From positions 23,224,492-23,288,491 of the forward strand of contig CAMGYJ010000002.1 of NCBI GenBank assembly GCA_946122785.1: 64,000 bases of DNA, written 5' to 3'. Positions 22,290-33,192 of this stretch are shown in pieces; the first letter of the stretch is position 1; the number at the start of each line of letters is the position of its first letter. Position numbers and translations under genes: made by a program. A model generated the notes under the pieces. It saw only the letters and a program-made list of their open reading frames with translations, did no database searches and had not been told where the DNA came from. Source of the DNA: Linum tenue (lineage: Eukaryota > Streptophyta > Magnoliopsida > Malpighiales > Linaceae).

Positions 22290-24107
22290 TCATCGACGAC
22301 GAGCAGAAGAGCTCGAGCTCCTCTCCCAGGGCAGCAACCCAGTGGCCACATCAGCGAAAGAACCCAGCACAAAGTCCTTGAGACCGGTGTCCCAAACCTC
22401 ACAGAACCTCAGCCGCCAATCCGGCGGCTCGACGGCCTCCGTCCCCAGCCCGGGCGCCCTGTCCTTGGACCCTTTGTTGTGATCGTCCTGCCAATTCGTC
22501 ACATAGGTCGAAACCCTCCTGAAAAACTTGGCCTTGAAAGTGTCCCAAACCTGGTACTTGTAGTGGTTGATCACCGCCGTCCCCTCCGCCACGTTCGTCG
22601 ACTTGTACCCTTCCCTCAGCTTGAAGTGATGCACAATGTTCAGCAGCGTCATGTCGAGAAGGTCCGGTCGGACAAAGGACTTGTGCCTTTCAGGAGCCTG
22701 CAGCCTGCAAGTGTAACCTACCGTCACACCTTGCTTCGGCGGTTCTGTCAGCCCCGATGGCCCGAAGCTGTGGCACATTGTCCTCACCTCCGCGATCGTG
22801 GGCGAATCGGTGTAGTTCGAGACCATGGCGCGGAGCGAGTTCTGTCCCGGCAAGGGGGTTTGGCCACTGTAGCGAGGGAAGTAGAAGAACTCGTCGACGT
22901 CGAAGAACCCAACCCACTTGCACTCGTACTTTGCTCTCAGAGCACAATGCGAGAACCCTGCCTCCTGCGCTTTGATCCACGGCCAGACGTGCCTGGAGAC
23001 ATTGTGATTCCGCGTGTTGAGCTCGTCGGCGACGTCTTGTAGCCCGTCGTCGCTGTTGTTGTCGTAGATGAACCACCGCTCCACTCCCAGCCACGAGTGG
23101 TACATCACCCATTCCTTCAAAACCGACGCCTGGTTCCACAGCATCGTGCAGGCGCAGAGCTCGTACTTCCCTTCCCCTTCCCCTCTCATCCCGTGGGATT
23201 TCGGGTTGTACACTTTCGCCACCGATGGCAGAGCTTGCGAGGCGGAGGAGTCTTCGACGCGGCTGACGGTGACGCGGATTCCTTCGGCCAGCGCGGTGTT
23301 GTTTTTCCGGATGCTTCTGGGCAGCAAGCAGCGGACCACTTCCTGAGCCGCGGCGGTGGCTTCGGTGGTGAAGACGAAGCTCTCCTCTCTGCTCAAATTG
23401 TTGCTCAGCGAGAAATGGCACCTGAATTCGGCCGGATCGACTTCCCTCCGCGGCTTCAGATTCAGCCCTTTCGCCAACACCACCACAGTGTTCCAATCGA
23501 GAATCGCCTCGTAGACCACTTTTCCCCATTCGGGGACGGAATCGGAAATTTCCTCATCCGCCGTCTGATTCGCCGCCCTCCTCGAAGAAGCCATCCAGTT
23601 CCCTTCCACAACCTCGCCGCCGGGGCGGCGCAAATCCACGGCGGCGGAGTAGTTCACAGGCGGGAGCTCGCACCTCACAATCGACTTGCTCTCCTGGTAA
23701 TCGTCCGCCGAAATCGCCAGTTTCACGAGCATCTCGTCGAGCAGGTCGGCGTCGCCGAGCTGGTGGTAGTAGACGCACTCCAAGCTCTCCCCTCGGCGGA
23801 CGCGGTTGGAGAGAACGAGCAGGAGGTGGTCGGGGAGAAGAACCCGGCTCTCGATGACCAGAGGAAGCGACTTGCCGCCGCCGCCGAAGTAGTCCTGGGT
23901 GAGGAGGACGGGGAGGACCCGGGTAAAACCCGAGGCCCGGAGGACCGGCCGGAAGGGAGACCGATCTGAGCCAGAGAAGTAGAAGAGAGTGAAGAGGAAC
24001 AGTATTATGCCGAGAGTGAGCGACCTGAACGAGAGGATGAGCTTCAAGGCGCTGGTGGTTCCGCCGTGGTTGGCTCTCTTCCGCTTCCGCCGCTGGTCGG
24101 CATCCAT
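22290..24107 (-). CDS. glycosyltransferase family 92 (DUF23) protein, Golgi type II
   Basis: An intronless frame of 605 residues on the minus strand, starting MDADQRRKRKR at 24107; the open frame runs 36 codons further upstream, but this basic start is the family pattern. A membrane anchor spans about residues 20-44 (LKLILSFRSLTLGIILFLFT), giving a type II Golgi topology. The GT92 domain begins near residue 313 (KYELCACTMLWNQ), continues with KEWVMYHSWLGVERWFIYDN, and has the metal-binding DVDEF at 403-407, then GYTC and HHFKLREGY. It resembles Arabidopsis At1g27200 and castor RCOM_0530710 rather than the GALS galactan synthases. Its substrate is unknown; GT92 relatives add galactose to cell-wall galactan or glycans. 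GC-rich coding sequence contrasts with its AT-rich flanks. Confidence 0.93.
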   Translation of the reverse strand: MDADQRRKRKRANHGGTTSALKLILSFRSLTLGIILFLFTLFYFSGSDRSPFRPVLRASGFTRVLPVLLTQDYFGGGGKSLPLVIESRVLLPDHLLLVLSNRVRRGESLECVYYHQLGDADLLDEMLVKLAISADDYQESKSIVRCELPPVNYSAAVDLRRPGGEVVEGNWMASSRRAANQTADEEISDSVPEWGKVVYEAILDWNTVVVLAKGLNLKPRREVDPAEFRCHFSLSNNLSREESFVFTTEATAAAQEVVRCLLPRSIRKNNTALAEGIRVTVSRVEDSSASQALPSVAKVYNPKSHGMRGEGEGKYELCACTMLWNQASVLKEWVMYHSWLGVERWFIYDNNSDDGLQDVADELNTRNHNVSRHVWPWIKAQEAGFSHCALRAKYECKWVGFFDVDEFFYFPRYSGQTPLPGQNSLRAMVSNYTDSPTIAEVRTMCHSFGPSGLTEPPKQGVTVGYTCRLQAPERHKSFVRPDLLDMTLLNIVHHFKLREGYKSTNVAEGTAVINHYKYQVWDTFKAKFFRRVSTYVTNWQDDHNKGSKDRAPGLGTEAVEPPDWRLRFCEVWDTGLKDFVLGSFADVATGLLPWERSSSSSARRR

Positions 24108-24809
24108 GGCCGGCAAAAAAAAAAAGTCAGCAACAGATCTGGAATGGGTTTCCGAAGAGTTCGGGAGAGATAGATTCTGGGTTTCTTTGTCTGGAGAGAA
24201 TGGTGGAGCACGCAAGCAAAAGGGTGTAATAAAGGGTGGTCAACAATGGCTACCGTCCGTCAAGGTGGTGCGGGATTGGCGAGTTGGGAGGGAGAAGAAT
24301 AATTAAAGGAGAGAGGGTAGCTGTAGAGGACTAGAGGCTGGGGGAAGAAGACGAAGGAGGAAAGGAAAAGGAGAGGAAAAGGGTAGCGACTGACGCCGAC
24401 GCGAGAGTTATGGCGCGTGGGGGTGACGTGGACAATCCTCGTAGTCGTTGTTGTGTCGTAAGAGGAATTGTTTTTTCCGTTTCTTTTTTGGGGCTGTGCT
24501 GTAAATTTGTAATAATCAAGTGAATACATACATCGCACTCGGCTTTGATTAATTGAGGGAATTAATTGTTTTTTTTTGTCAATTAATGGTGTTGACTTAA
24601 ATGATTCGTGTGACATTTGTGTTTCCCCAAAGATTCGATTTTGTTTCCTATATTTGAGAGGATAACAAAATCGCTGCCCTGGAATTCCCCTCCGTAAAAA
24701 GACGACCCCGTTTGGCAGTTGCTATTTATTACCAAACCAATTACTATGTTGTCGTTTTGGATTTATCTTCAAGGCATTCTAATCGCCCAAGATTAGTCGG
24801 ATACTATGC
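24108..24809. promoter_or_regulatory. 5' flank of the GT92 gene
   Basis: Leader and promoter of the minus-strand glycosyltransferase: a GGAGAGAG/GAAGAAGACGAAGGAGG purine block (about 24290-24365), then AT-rich sequence. No clear TATA box was chosen. The region ends at a long transposable element about 700 bp upstream of the start codon. Confidence 0.4.
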
Positions 24810-27800
24810 CTACCCCAAAGGTTGGCTTTTTGACACCCCATTATGACTGGCCAATTTTATTTTCAATCGTTGGCAAGTATTAATTAAACTTATTTTTTTT
24901 AATCTTGTAATTTTGGTTCTCTCACCCACATTGGAAAGGGAAAGAACTTGGGGAACCAGGAAAAAGCACCCCCCAAATGTGCAATTAATTGCCATTTTTG
25001 TCTTTCTTTCGTCTCCTTCTCTCTCCATTTGTAACCCCTTTCCATTTTGATTTCATTTTCACCAGAAGCCTCATGTACTCTGAAATGACCAAAACCCTCC
25101 CCCATTTTCATCTTCCTCTTCCTCCCGCCGCCGCCATCACCCCTCTCCACCCTCTTCATCCACGCCTTCCACTTGTGCCGCCTCCATCCCTACAACCGTC
25201 GTACTCCCCCAGCGTCTTCCCCCATCACCATCCTCCTATCTCCAGGCGCCGCCGTCCTGGGATCGCCTCTGACCTACCGAGTGGGTTGCTTGCCGTCGGA
25301 GGACAAGACACAAGGTTATCGCCGGAGATCAAACAGATGAAGGCCACACCGAGAGGGAAGACAGATCCAACATTCCGCGCGACGATTCTGGGCATGCCAA
25401 GAACGACGACTCTTGTGCGGCATCAAATGATGGGGGTGAAGACGTGATCGAACTCTCCTCTCGAATGCAGGAGGGACTGATGGCCAACGAAAATAAACCC
25501 ACCCGAGATGAAGAAGAACATGGAGGGCGGCGGGAGGTTGTTACTTACCGCTCCCTATATCGAAGTTCAACTCTACAATGTCTAGGAGACGTCGGCACTG
25601 CCGTGAACATGTACCACTGATCTGGTACATGTACCACTGACCTGATACCAGTACGAGTGCAACTATTCAAGCCATACTTTCAACACCAAAATGTAACAAC
25701 CCACTTGTAGTGTTAGATATATTGAACTTGTACCATTAGCAAAATTGAAACTCATCATAAATGTTGCCATTGTAGTGTTCGATAGACTTTGGAGTAGTAC
25801 CATTGAAATGGTACATGTATCACTGAACTGATATACTAGTGAACTAATACATGTACCACTGAACTAATATATGTACAACCAATATGATACGTAAACAAAC
25901 CAGCAACTTCCCATTAGTATCACCACTAACTGTGGAGTAGAATGTGTTATTAAAAAAGGAAAATGCCAACAACAATAAAATATCCAGCCAATGCAACAAA
26001 TAAACTCATCCTAAATCGTTGCCTCCCTTTCCGGCGACCCTCTCCCATCCCTCCGTTCCCCTCGACTCTCCTCTCCTGCGACATCGACTTCATCACTTCA
26101 CGCGGTCAGAAATCATCAAGATGATCTGGACGATTCCGTCTCTAACGTCGAGCATATGAAAAACGACGGCAGAGGAAACGCACCAATGGACTGGTACATG
26201 TACCAGTGGAGTGGTATGTGTACCAGTGGAGTGATACTAGTAACCATATGTCCTGTTTAGGCTTAATTTTTTTTGTTGAAGACTTTATGTTTATTCACAT
26301 TCGAAGGATAATTTATTGCTTTTGGCATTGTTGTTGGCATTTCCCTAATTTTGCAACCCATTTTGGAAAACTGTTTTTGGCTACTAATACAAAGTTCCTA
26401 TTTTGTTGATTGATTGAAATGTTTATTGTGTTTCTTGTGCCAGAATTATATTTCATGATCAAGTATGAGTATTGGTATATTGAGGACAGTCTTAATTAGT
26501 ACCAGTTCAGTGGTATAAGTACCAGTATAGTGGTATAAGTACCAGTTAATTGATATGTATACCAGTCTAGTGGTATAATACAAGTTCAGTAGTATATATG
26601 TACCACTGAAGTAGTATGATTACCGCAGAAGTTGTGCGAAGACCATTTCTATTCCATTACTCGTCAGCAAAGATATTTCCATGAAATTGAAAGAAGTTAA
26701 CCAATAATACGACAAAGAAAAATAATAAAATCAATTCCAAACTTCAAAAGTGGTGGAGACCACAATATTTCCATGACGATGTATTTCTTAGTTGACCCCT
26801 AGCGTATTGTTCCTTATACTGGCTCTCACGACTCCATTTTTTGTTGGTACCCGCACTCAAGGCAGGAGCTTGGCCTATCTCAACTTTTACCGTTTCCTCT
26901 TCGTCATGGTCATTCCTGAGGTCATTGGGTAGGAAGACAATAATCATAAATATCATTGAAGTGATAGAAATACGAGAGCGATAAGTAAGACAACTAGCCA
27001 TAAACAACTAGCGATAAGTAAGACAACTACACAAAGAACGATGTGGAATCAAAACTGTCATTCGAGTGGTACTTTTACTAGCCATAAACAACATTATTTA
27101 CCACTTCGGTGACAAACACGCCTTCAACTAATTGGAAACAGAACTACCACTGAAAGTGGTACAAATATTAGCCGCAATAAACAACTAGCGATAAGTAAGA
27201 CAACTACACAAAGAACGATGTGGAATCAAAACCGTCATTCGAGTGGTACTTTTACTAGCCATAAACAATATTATATACCACTTCGGTGACAGACACACCT
27301 TCAACTAATTGGAAACAGAACTACCACTGAAAGTGGTACAAATATTAGCCGCAATAAACATTTTATAGAAATACGAGTTCGATAAGTAAGACAACTATCA
27401 CTGTAGTGGTAGAATTACCAATACATCTTTGCACCTGCTGACTCCCTCGAGCACCTGCAAAAAAGTACCACTACACCGGTAAGACATGTCACTTCACTGG
27501 TACAAACACCACGAGAATAAAAAGCTTATCACTGATAACGTTCAACAGAAACTCGGACAGTGGTAGAACTACCATTGCAGTGGTAACATTACACCGGTAT
27601 CAATACCAGTACACTGGTACTAATACCACATGAAAAAATCCAGACCTAGAAACTCAAAGACACATATCTGGGTAATGAAAATACCATTGAACTAGTACTA
27701 ATACCACACGAAAACCCAGATCTTCGTCGTCGTCGTCGGGAAGGGGAGGAGGCCCTCATCTTCGCCGAGAAGGTGAGGAGGGTAGTCAGAAGAAAGACCT

Positions 27801-28300
27801 AAAAAAACATAGAAAGAAGAGTAGAAAGAGGAAAATGTAAGGGAGTAAAACCCAACACCTATTGTCGATTTCGGGAGGACGGAGACTAGTTCCATGAAAT
27901 CGTTAGTTCTTCGAAGTCGTGTCGCCGATGGAAGGTGGTTGACGGAAACAGAGCAAAAGGGAAGAGGAAAGGAGTTGGTTGTCAGAATGATTCTCGATCG
28001 GTGGAAGGAATAACCTCCGTTGTTGTCGCCGAGGTAGGTCGGAGATGGCCGGCTGCTGGTGATGGAAGGGGAGGGTTGGTCGTCTGGTGGGAGAGACGAA
28101 AGGGGAAATAATTCAAAAGGGGAAAGTCAAATAGTTTTTTCCCAGTCCCCAAATTTCTTCCCCTTTCCAATGTGGGTGACGCCAGCTAATGAAGGATTTA
28201 ATGCACAAAAAGGCTGCTCAATCCTCACCCTACATTACCACTAATTTAGATGGACGGTTGTGGATGGGGGTGTCGAAAATCAGTCCCCTCCATGGGGTAG
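24810..28300. mobile_element. long-TIR (Mutator-like?) element with internal GTACCACTG/CAGTGGTAC repeats
   Basis: The left end CTACCCCA...TTTTTGACACCCC and right end (reverse complement CTACCCCATGG...TTTTCGACACCCCC) are inverted. A second inverted pair, ACCCACATTGGAAAGG...TTGGGG, lies at about 24924-24955 and 28145-28175, so the arms are roughly 200-250 bp but diverged. Just inside both arms are GC-rich, leader-like blocks (25125-25450, 26020-26180, 27720-28080). The middle is packed with diverged copies of a short near-palindrome around TACCACTG-CAGTGGTA. No transposase frame is visible and no target duplication was found, so the superfamily is a guess. Confidence 0.65.
27000..27353. repeat. 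tandem duplication of a 177-bp unit
   Basis: Two head-to-tail copies (27000-27176 and 27177-27353), each running from ATAAACAACTAGCG to TATTAGCCGCA, differ at only a handful of positions. Each copy contains two of the element's TACCACT...GTGGTA palindromes. Confidence 0.9.
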
Positions 28301-29022
28301 TCAAGCTAACCGATCCCGGTCAATAAGCTTTTTGAGTTAGTCGAGTCGAATCGGGTCATATTACTAAAAGAAAGTTTTTTTATTAAGCATTTGTAATCCT
28401 TCATTAATCTAGTATAGTATCTCCGTAAAGTTACAGTGTAACATCCAAATTTTTTTCCGATTAAGATATTGTCCATTTTGTTCCGATTAAGATATTGTCA
28501 ATTTTGGACCAGATTCTCACAGTTTTTACATTGGGGTGTAATTCAAGTTGAATTCTTATAAACTCATACATCCTTGTTGTAGTACACACTGAGCACGTTT
28601 AATTTCAGAGTTATAACAAAAACTTCTTCAAAATGTATCTTGTCAGTTAAGGTCAAATTCTTACTAATGAACAGTGGATCTCTCTCGTGCTTTGTCGATG
28701 TGGAATTTGTCTAACGTGTTACATACTCTTTACTTTATAAATTGCAAAAAAAAGGTGGATTTTCATCCTAGAACTCAGTTTTATCCCCTCACACTCGACT
28801 CTGGTTATAATGTCAGTCGCCTCATTTACTTCCTTGCCCAAAAACAACAACTAAAGTTACCCATTTCCTCTATTTCCTGGCGCAACTCTTTAGATACTCT
28901 TCCTATCTCCAAATCAGACTACTCTTTCCTCTTCAACTTCTCCACCACAAATTTGCAATCGACCTAATGTAATCGCACAAGTAGGGATGAGAAAGAGACT
29001 GGATCCTGTCAATCATTCACCT
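28301..29022. other. unassigned spacer
   Basis: AT-rich. A 97-codon open frame at 28674-28967 has no recognisable domain. The word TTCCGATTAAGATATTGTC is repeated at about 28456 and 28481. No gene is called. Confidence 0.35.
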
Positions 29023-29035
29023 CCCTGTTTCCAAT

Positions 29036-29252
29036 GAGTAATGCTCACCCCGTATATCCAGTATCACTATACTTTGAATTCAACATGGACATCTTCAGTT
29101 ATAACACTAAGAGAACCCGTGAGTAATGGAGGATTCACAACCTCATACCCATGATTTTCGGGTACCCATGAGTAATGCCCTCCCCGTATATCCAATATTG
29201 CTATATCTTGAATTCCACATGCACACATTCAGTTATAACACTAAGAGAATCT
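29036..29252. repeat. diverged tandem duplication ending in ATAACACTAAGAGAA
   Basis: GAGTAATGCTCACCCCGTAT...TTCAGTTATAACACTAAG at 29036-29118 recurs at about 29170-29252 with substitutions. The last word, TATAACACTAAGAGAATCT, also occurs at about 31780-31798. It abuts the poly(T) of the LINE tail to its right. Confidence 0.75.
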
Positions 29253-30060
29253 TTTTTTTTTTCAAGAAATGTCAAGAGAGAAAAAACTATACAATCTACC
29301 CCAAAACCCTCCCAAACCAATACATCAGTGAAGCCACCCTACAAAGTTGAAGGAACCGATCTCAAGAGGAGAAAGTAACAGGGCTTTCAGCGCCACTCTA
29401 TGGGCAGCCCCGTTAGCAGTTCTAGGAACTGCCCTAAACTCTAAGGAAACAGAAACTGAAGATAGGAGCTGGAAGCAATCACGTAGCACCGAACCTCCTA
29501 GGGAATCTGAAGAAATGCCCTGGCGAAGCTGACGAATCACCACTTCTGAATCACCTTCGATGATGACACAAGAAAGGGACTTGGAGACCAAGAGGGAGAT
29601 ATCGTCTCGAGCTGCAAGAAGTTCTGCGAGGTAGGGGTCAACAAAGCCTGGGTGCTGGAACCCTACTGCCAACGCCACATGCCCATCTGTTCCACGAACC
29701 ACTAGTCCAGACGAGCAACCGGAAGCACGAACCGCAGCAACAAAGTTGATCTTCAGATAGCCAACAGGAGGAGGGATCCAGGAGGAGAGGCGGGAGCTTG
29801 AGGGCTGAAGGGGAGGGACGGGTACTGGAGGGAGAGAGGAAGAGACTTCGCGGACTTGGAAAAAGCATTGACGAGCTAGAGACTGGGCATGAGGCCGATT
29901 AATGCTCAAATACCACCTTATTTCGAGACTTCCAGATTCTCCACAATACGCAAACGTATAGGAGAACATGGGTTTGGGGGTGCTGAGAAAGCATAACATG
30001 TCGCCACCAGAGACTGAAATTCACAGTTCTGTCCCACAAGCTTCAGCGAGTTGGGGCTTA
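29253..30060 (-). pseudogene. LINE ORF2 tail: RNase H domain with poly(A)
   Basis: The minus strand carries a 224-codon open frame (29999-29325) with a full RVT_3-type RNase H domain: WIPPPVGYLKINFVAAVRAS, GLVVRGTDGHVALAVG, AELLAARDDISLLVS, VIIEGDSEVVIRQLRQG, and VPRTANGAAHRVALKALLL...FVGWLH. The usual DGA of active domains reads FVAA. A short 3' region and a T-run at 29253-29263 (poly(A) on the minus strand) follow. Upstream reverse transcriptase sequence is not recognised, so the insertion is 5'-truncated. Its right boundary is approximate; a 19-bp word shared with 31780 could be a target duplication. Confidence 0.75.
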
Positions 30061-31919
30061 TCATTTAAGAGCTCACTATAAATAGGGTGTTAATATTCCT
30101 CTCATCCCAAAACTGAGGAGGCTATTAAAAACCCTACAGGCCACTCAAAGGACACTTCAATGTCCTTTTGTTCACCATGCTTAGGCTTAGGACGTTATTA
30201 ATGGGCAAATAGGTTACAAGCTCAATTATTGGCTTCTTAAACTCCTCTCCACATTGAATTTGATCCATGACATTATGACATTTTAGTATTCTTTTCATCT
30301 AAAACATGAGATGTAAACCGACCATTAATGGTTGTAAAGCATCATAAAGAGATATTTTTTTTTATCCCAAAATGAGAATTTAAACCGACTATTCAAACTC
30401 GTAAAGCACCATAAAGAGGTCGCTTTAATGACTCATTTGTATCGTCTGATCGAAAACTTCTTGCCGATGAGGCCAATTGCCAGTAAGGGAGGCCTACTGG
30501 TTTTAGCGACAAGGACATGATGCTATCCAGATTGAGTAGTGGCGGTGAAAAGAAAATATGATTAATAAAACAAAAACTCGACGACACTAATTATAAATAA
30601 TTGTCAACCCAATTCCCAATAATTATTGACTACACTCATACATTCTCCTAATTAATTTGAAAATTAATAGGATTAATTACTGCAATCTCAAGCCCAAACA
30701 TGGTCTGATACTTGTGAATGCGAATTAAATTCGCCTTTGACCCTACCAACGGGACCCATTCCAACGATGGAACTTGGCCGCCAAGCGCTAGTCTTAATCA
30801 CCAAAAAATTGGGATTTCAAAATCGGTAACGGAGATGAGTCTGCCGTAATAGGATTCATAGAGGACACTCTCATTCAACGTTAAAAATAAGAATTGAAAG
30901 CTGAAATATTCGTCCAGAAACATTAAACAATTCCATTAATTCATTTATGCTAGTCAAATGGAATAAAAGGGAGTTATAGCCTACATAAACACCATTTACT
31001 CTATTATTTGTAACCGTCAAAAAGCCAGTAACGTTGCCAGAGCTAAGCTCCGGCGCCCACAAGCACCATCATCACGGTGGTTTCCGGAGATAGTGATAGC
31101 CAACGCATGAAAGCTAGGAGCCTTCTAAGCGATCGTCTCGACACTCGATGTCGGTAAAGATAGTCTCAAAAGACGGACCACCCAAGAGTTCCAAATAATT
31201 GGAGATTAGCCGGCGACATGACCGTATTTGCCTTTCCCATAAACAGGAGGACAGTCGCAGATGGAAATGGAGGACTCAAATTTCCAAGTTGGCAATTTGG
31301 CAAATGGAGGACTCACTTACTTATTCCGCTCGAGAAAGTTCGTCCTTCTTTACTGTTAACTGAAACCAACACCAGCACATTACAGAAAAACTACAACTCG
31401 CCTCTCGTATTTTCCTCTACTTTCCAGGGAAAGGAACAGAAAGAGAGCTAGGAAACACAATAACTAGCGAAACGCAAAATCGGAATCCGAAAGAAAAGGA
31501 AAGGGAAAAGCTATCGGAAGCGGAATCTTCCGCGAAGTTAGCTGCAAAACTTAAAATAGCAAAGCTTATATTACCTTTAGATTAACCGGAATCGTTGATC
31601 GGAAGATCGATTACCAAAGAGTCGTTCCCCGGAGAAGAGACCGGAGAGAGAGACAGACGGAGACTCGGATAGGGAAGGCAGAGAGAGAGTCATCTTCATC
31701 GTTGAGCTTCTATTACAGCTGGTTTTCACTTCCTGGGTTCATCTTCATCGTTGAGCTTGATGATGATTTTGATGGACTCTATAACACTAAGAGAATCTAA
31801 TACCGTCCTCTTGGTCTTTCTTCTCTTATTGAATTTCGTGTGTCGATCCAGAAAACCTTCCCTCCTCTTCTTCTTTCTTTTGGCGAGCAGGAAGCGCCAA
31901 CTTACTACGTTGCTTATTG
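30061..31919. other. unassigned spacer
   Basis: On the minus strand 31560-31780 resembles a plant 5' leader (GAGAGAGAG purine tracts, then a CTAAAGGTAATA donor-like site), but no coding exon follows. The 20-bp word TCATCTTCATCGTTGAGCTT occurs at 31690 and 31739. No gene is called. Confidence 0.3.
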
Positions 31920-31928
31920 TTATTTTGA

Positions 31929-32918
31929 GGGTTAATACCTTAGTTTGGCCCGAACTATACACATACTTTCTACTTTGGCCCGAATTATTGAATATTGCTA
32001 CTATGGCCTGAACTATGTAGCAAACTTCCTTATTTGGCCTGGAGGCGGGTTTGACCGTCAAAACAGACGGTCAATCAAGTTGACCGTTAGTCAATAAACA
32101 CATCAGCTGCCACGTAGACATTAAAAATTATTTTTTTTTACAAAAAATAAAAAATAAATTAATAACTCTAAAAAAAAAGGAACGGAAAATAAAAGGAAAA
32201 AAAAAGGAACGAAAAAAATAAAAATAAATTAATAACTCTAAAAAAATAAATTTTCGTTCCTTTTTTTTCTTTTATTTTAGAGTTATTAATTTATTTTAGA
32301 GTTATTAATAAAAGGAACGAAAAAAAAATTAATAAATCTAAAATAAATTAATAAATCTAAAAAATAAAATTTCGTTCCGTTTTTTTCTTTTATTTTCCGT
32401 TCTTTTTTTTAGAGTTATTAATTTATTTTTTCGTTCCTTTTTTTCCCCTTTATTTTAGAGTTATTAATTTTTTTTTCGTTCCTTTTATTTTAGAGTTATA
32501 AATTTATTTTAGAGTTAATTTATTTTTTTTCGTTTCTTTTATTAATTTATTTTAGAGTTATTAATAAATTTATTTTAGAGTTATTAATTTATTTTAGAGT
32601 TAAATTAATAACTCTAAAAAACGGAATTTATTTTTTTCGTTCCTTTTTTTTTCTTTTATTTTCCGTTCCTTTTTTTTAGAGTTATTATTTTATTTTTTAC
32701 TTTTTGTAAAAAAAAATAATTTTTAATGTCTACGTGGCAGCTGATGTGTTTATTGACTAACAGTCAACTTGGTTGACCGTCTGTTTTGACGGTCAAACCC
32801 GCCTCCAGGCCAAATGAGGAAGTTTGTTACATAGTTCATGTCATAGTAGCAATATTCAATAATTCGGGCCAAAGTAGAAAGTATGTGTATAGTTCGGGCC
32901 AAACTAAGGTATTAACCC
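31929..32918. mobile_element. Mutator-like foldback element with ~220-bp arms
   Basis: Terminal inverted repeats of about 220 bp (31929-32150 against 32700-32918, about six mismatches by eye) start GGGTTAATACCTTAG and are flanked by a perfect 9-bp duplication TTATTTTGA (31920-31928 and 32919-32927). Nine-base duplications and long TIRs mark Mutator-like elements. The core holds only AT-rich repeats of TTAGAGTTATTAATTTATTT and GGAACGAAAAAA in both orientations. Non-coding. Confidence 0.92.
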
Positions 32919-33192
32919 TTATTTTGAAGGGGGCCTATAAGCCCTTTGTCTTCCAAATCATTCATTGCCCTCATGAAATCAATAAATCTACAAGCATTCT
33001 TAATAAGAATTCAGAGCATCAACACATCTACCTAGTACTAAGTAATAAATAACAGAACATAATCTTGTTAGTAGGAGGGAAAAGAAAAGAAGTGTTTGAT
33101 TTTCGTGGCTACTCAATTACATTTGAGCTCTTTATTTTTTGAATTATTGTTCATTTCAAGGGCATAACATAATATTTGCTGGCTTAGGATAG

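Noticed and set aside
22690..23529. 279-codon minus-strand frame overlapping GT92
   Set aside because: A shifted frame of the GT92 gene; arginine-rich nonsense caused by GC-rich codons.
22245..23969. Plus-strand open frames of 265 and 290 codons
   Set aside because: They lie wholly antisense to the GT92 coding sequence, whose GC-rich codons suppress stops on the other strand. Their translations have no domain.
24989..25447. 152-codon plus-strand frame
   Set aside because: Lies inside the long-TIR element's leader-like block; proline-rich with no recognisable domain. It is better explained as transposon cargo than as a gene.
25600..27700. CRISPR-like array of short repeats
   Set aside because: The units vary in sequence, spacing and orientation, and the genome is a plant; there are no constant repeats or unique spacers of fixed length.
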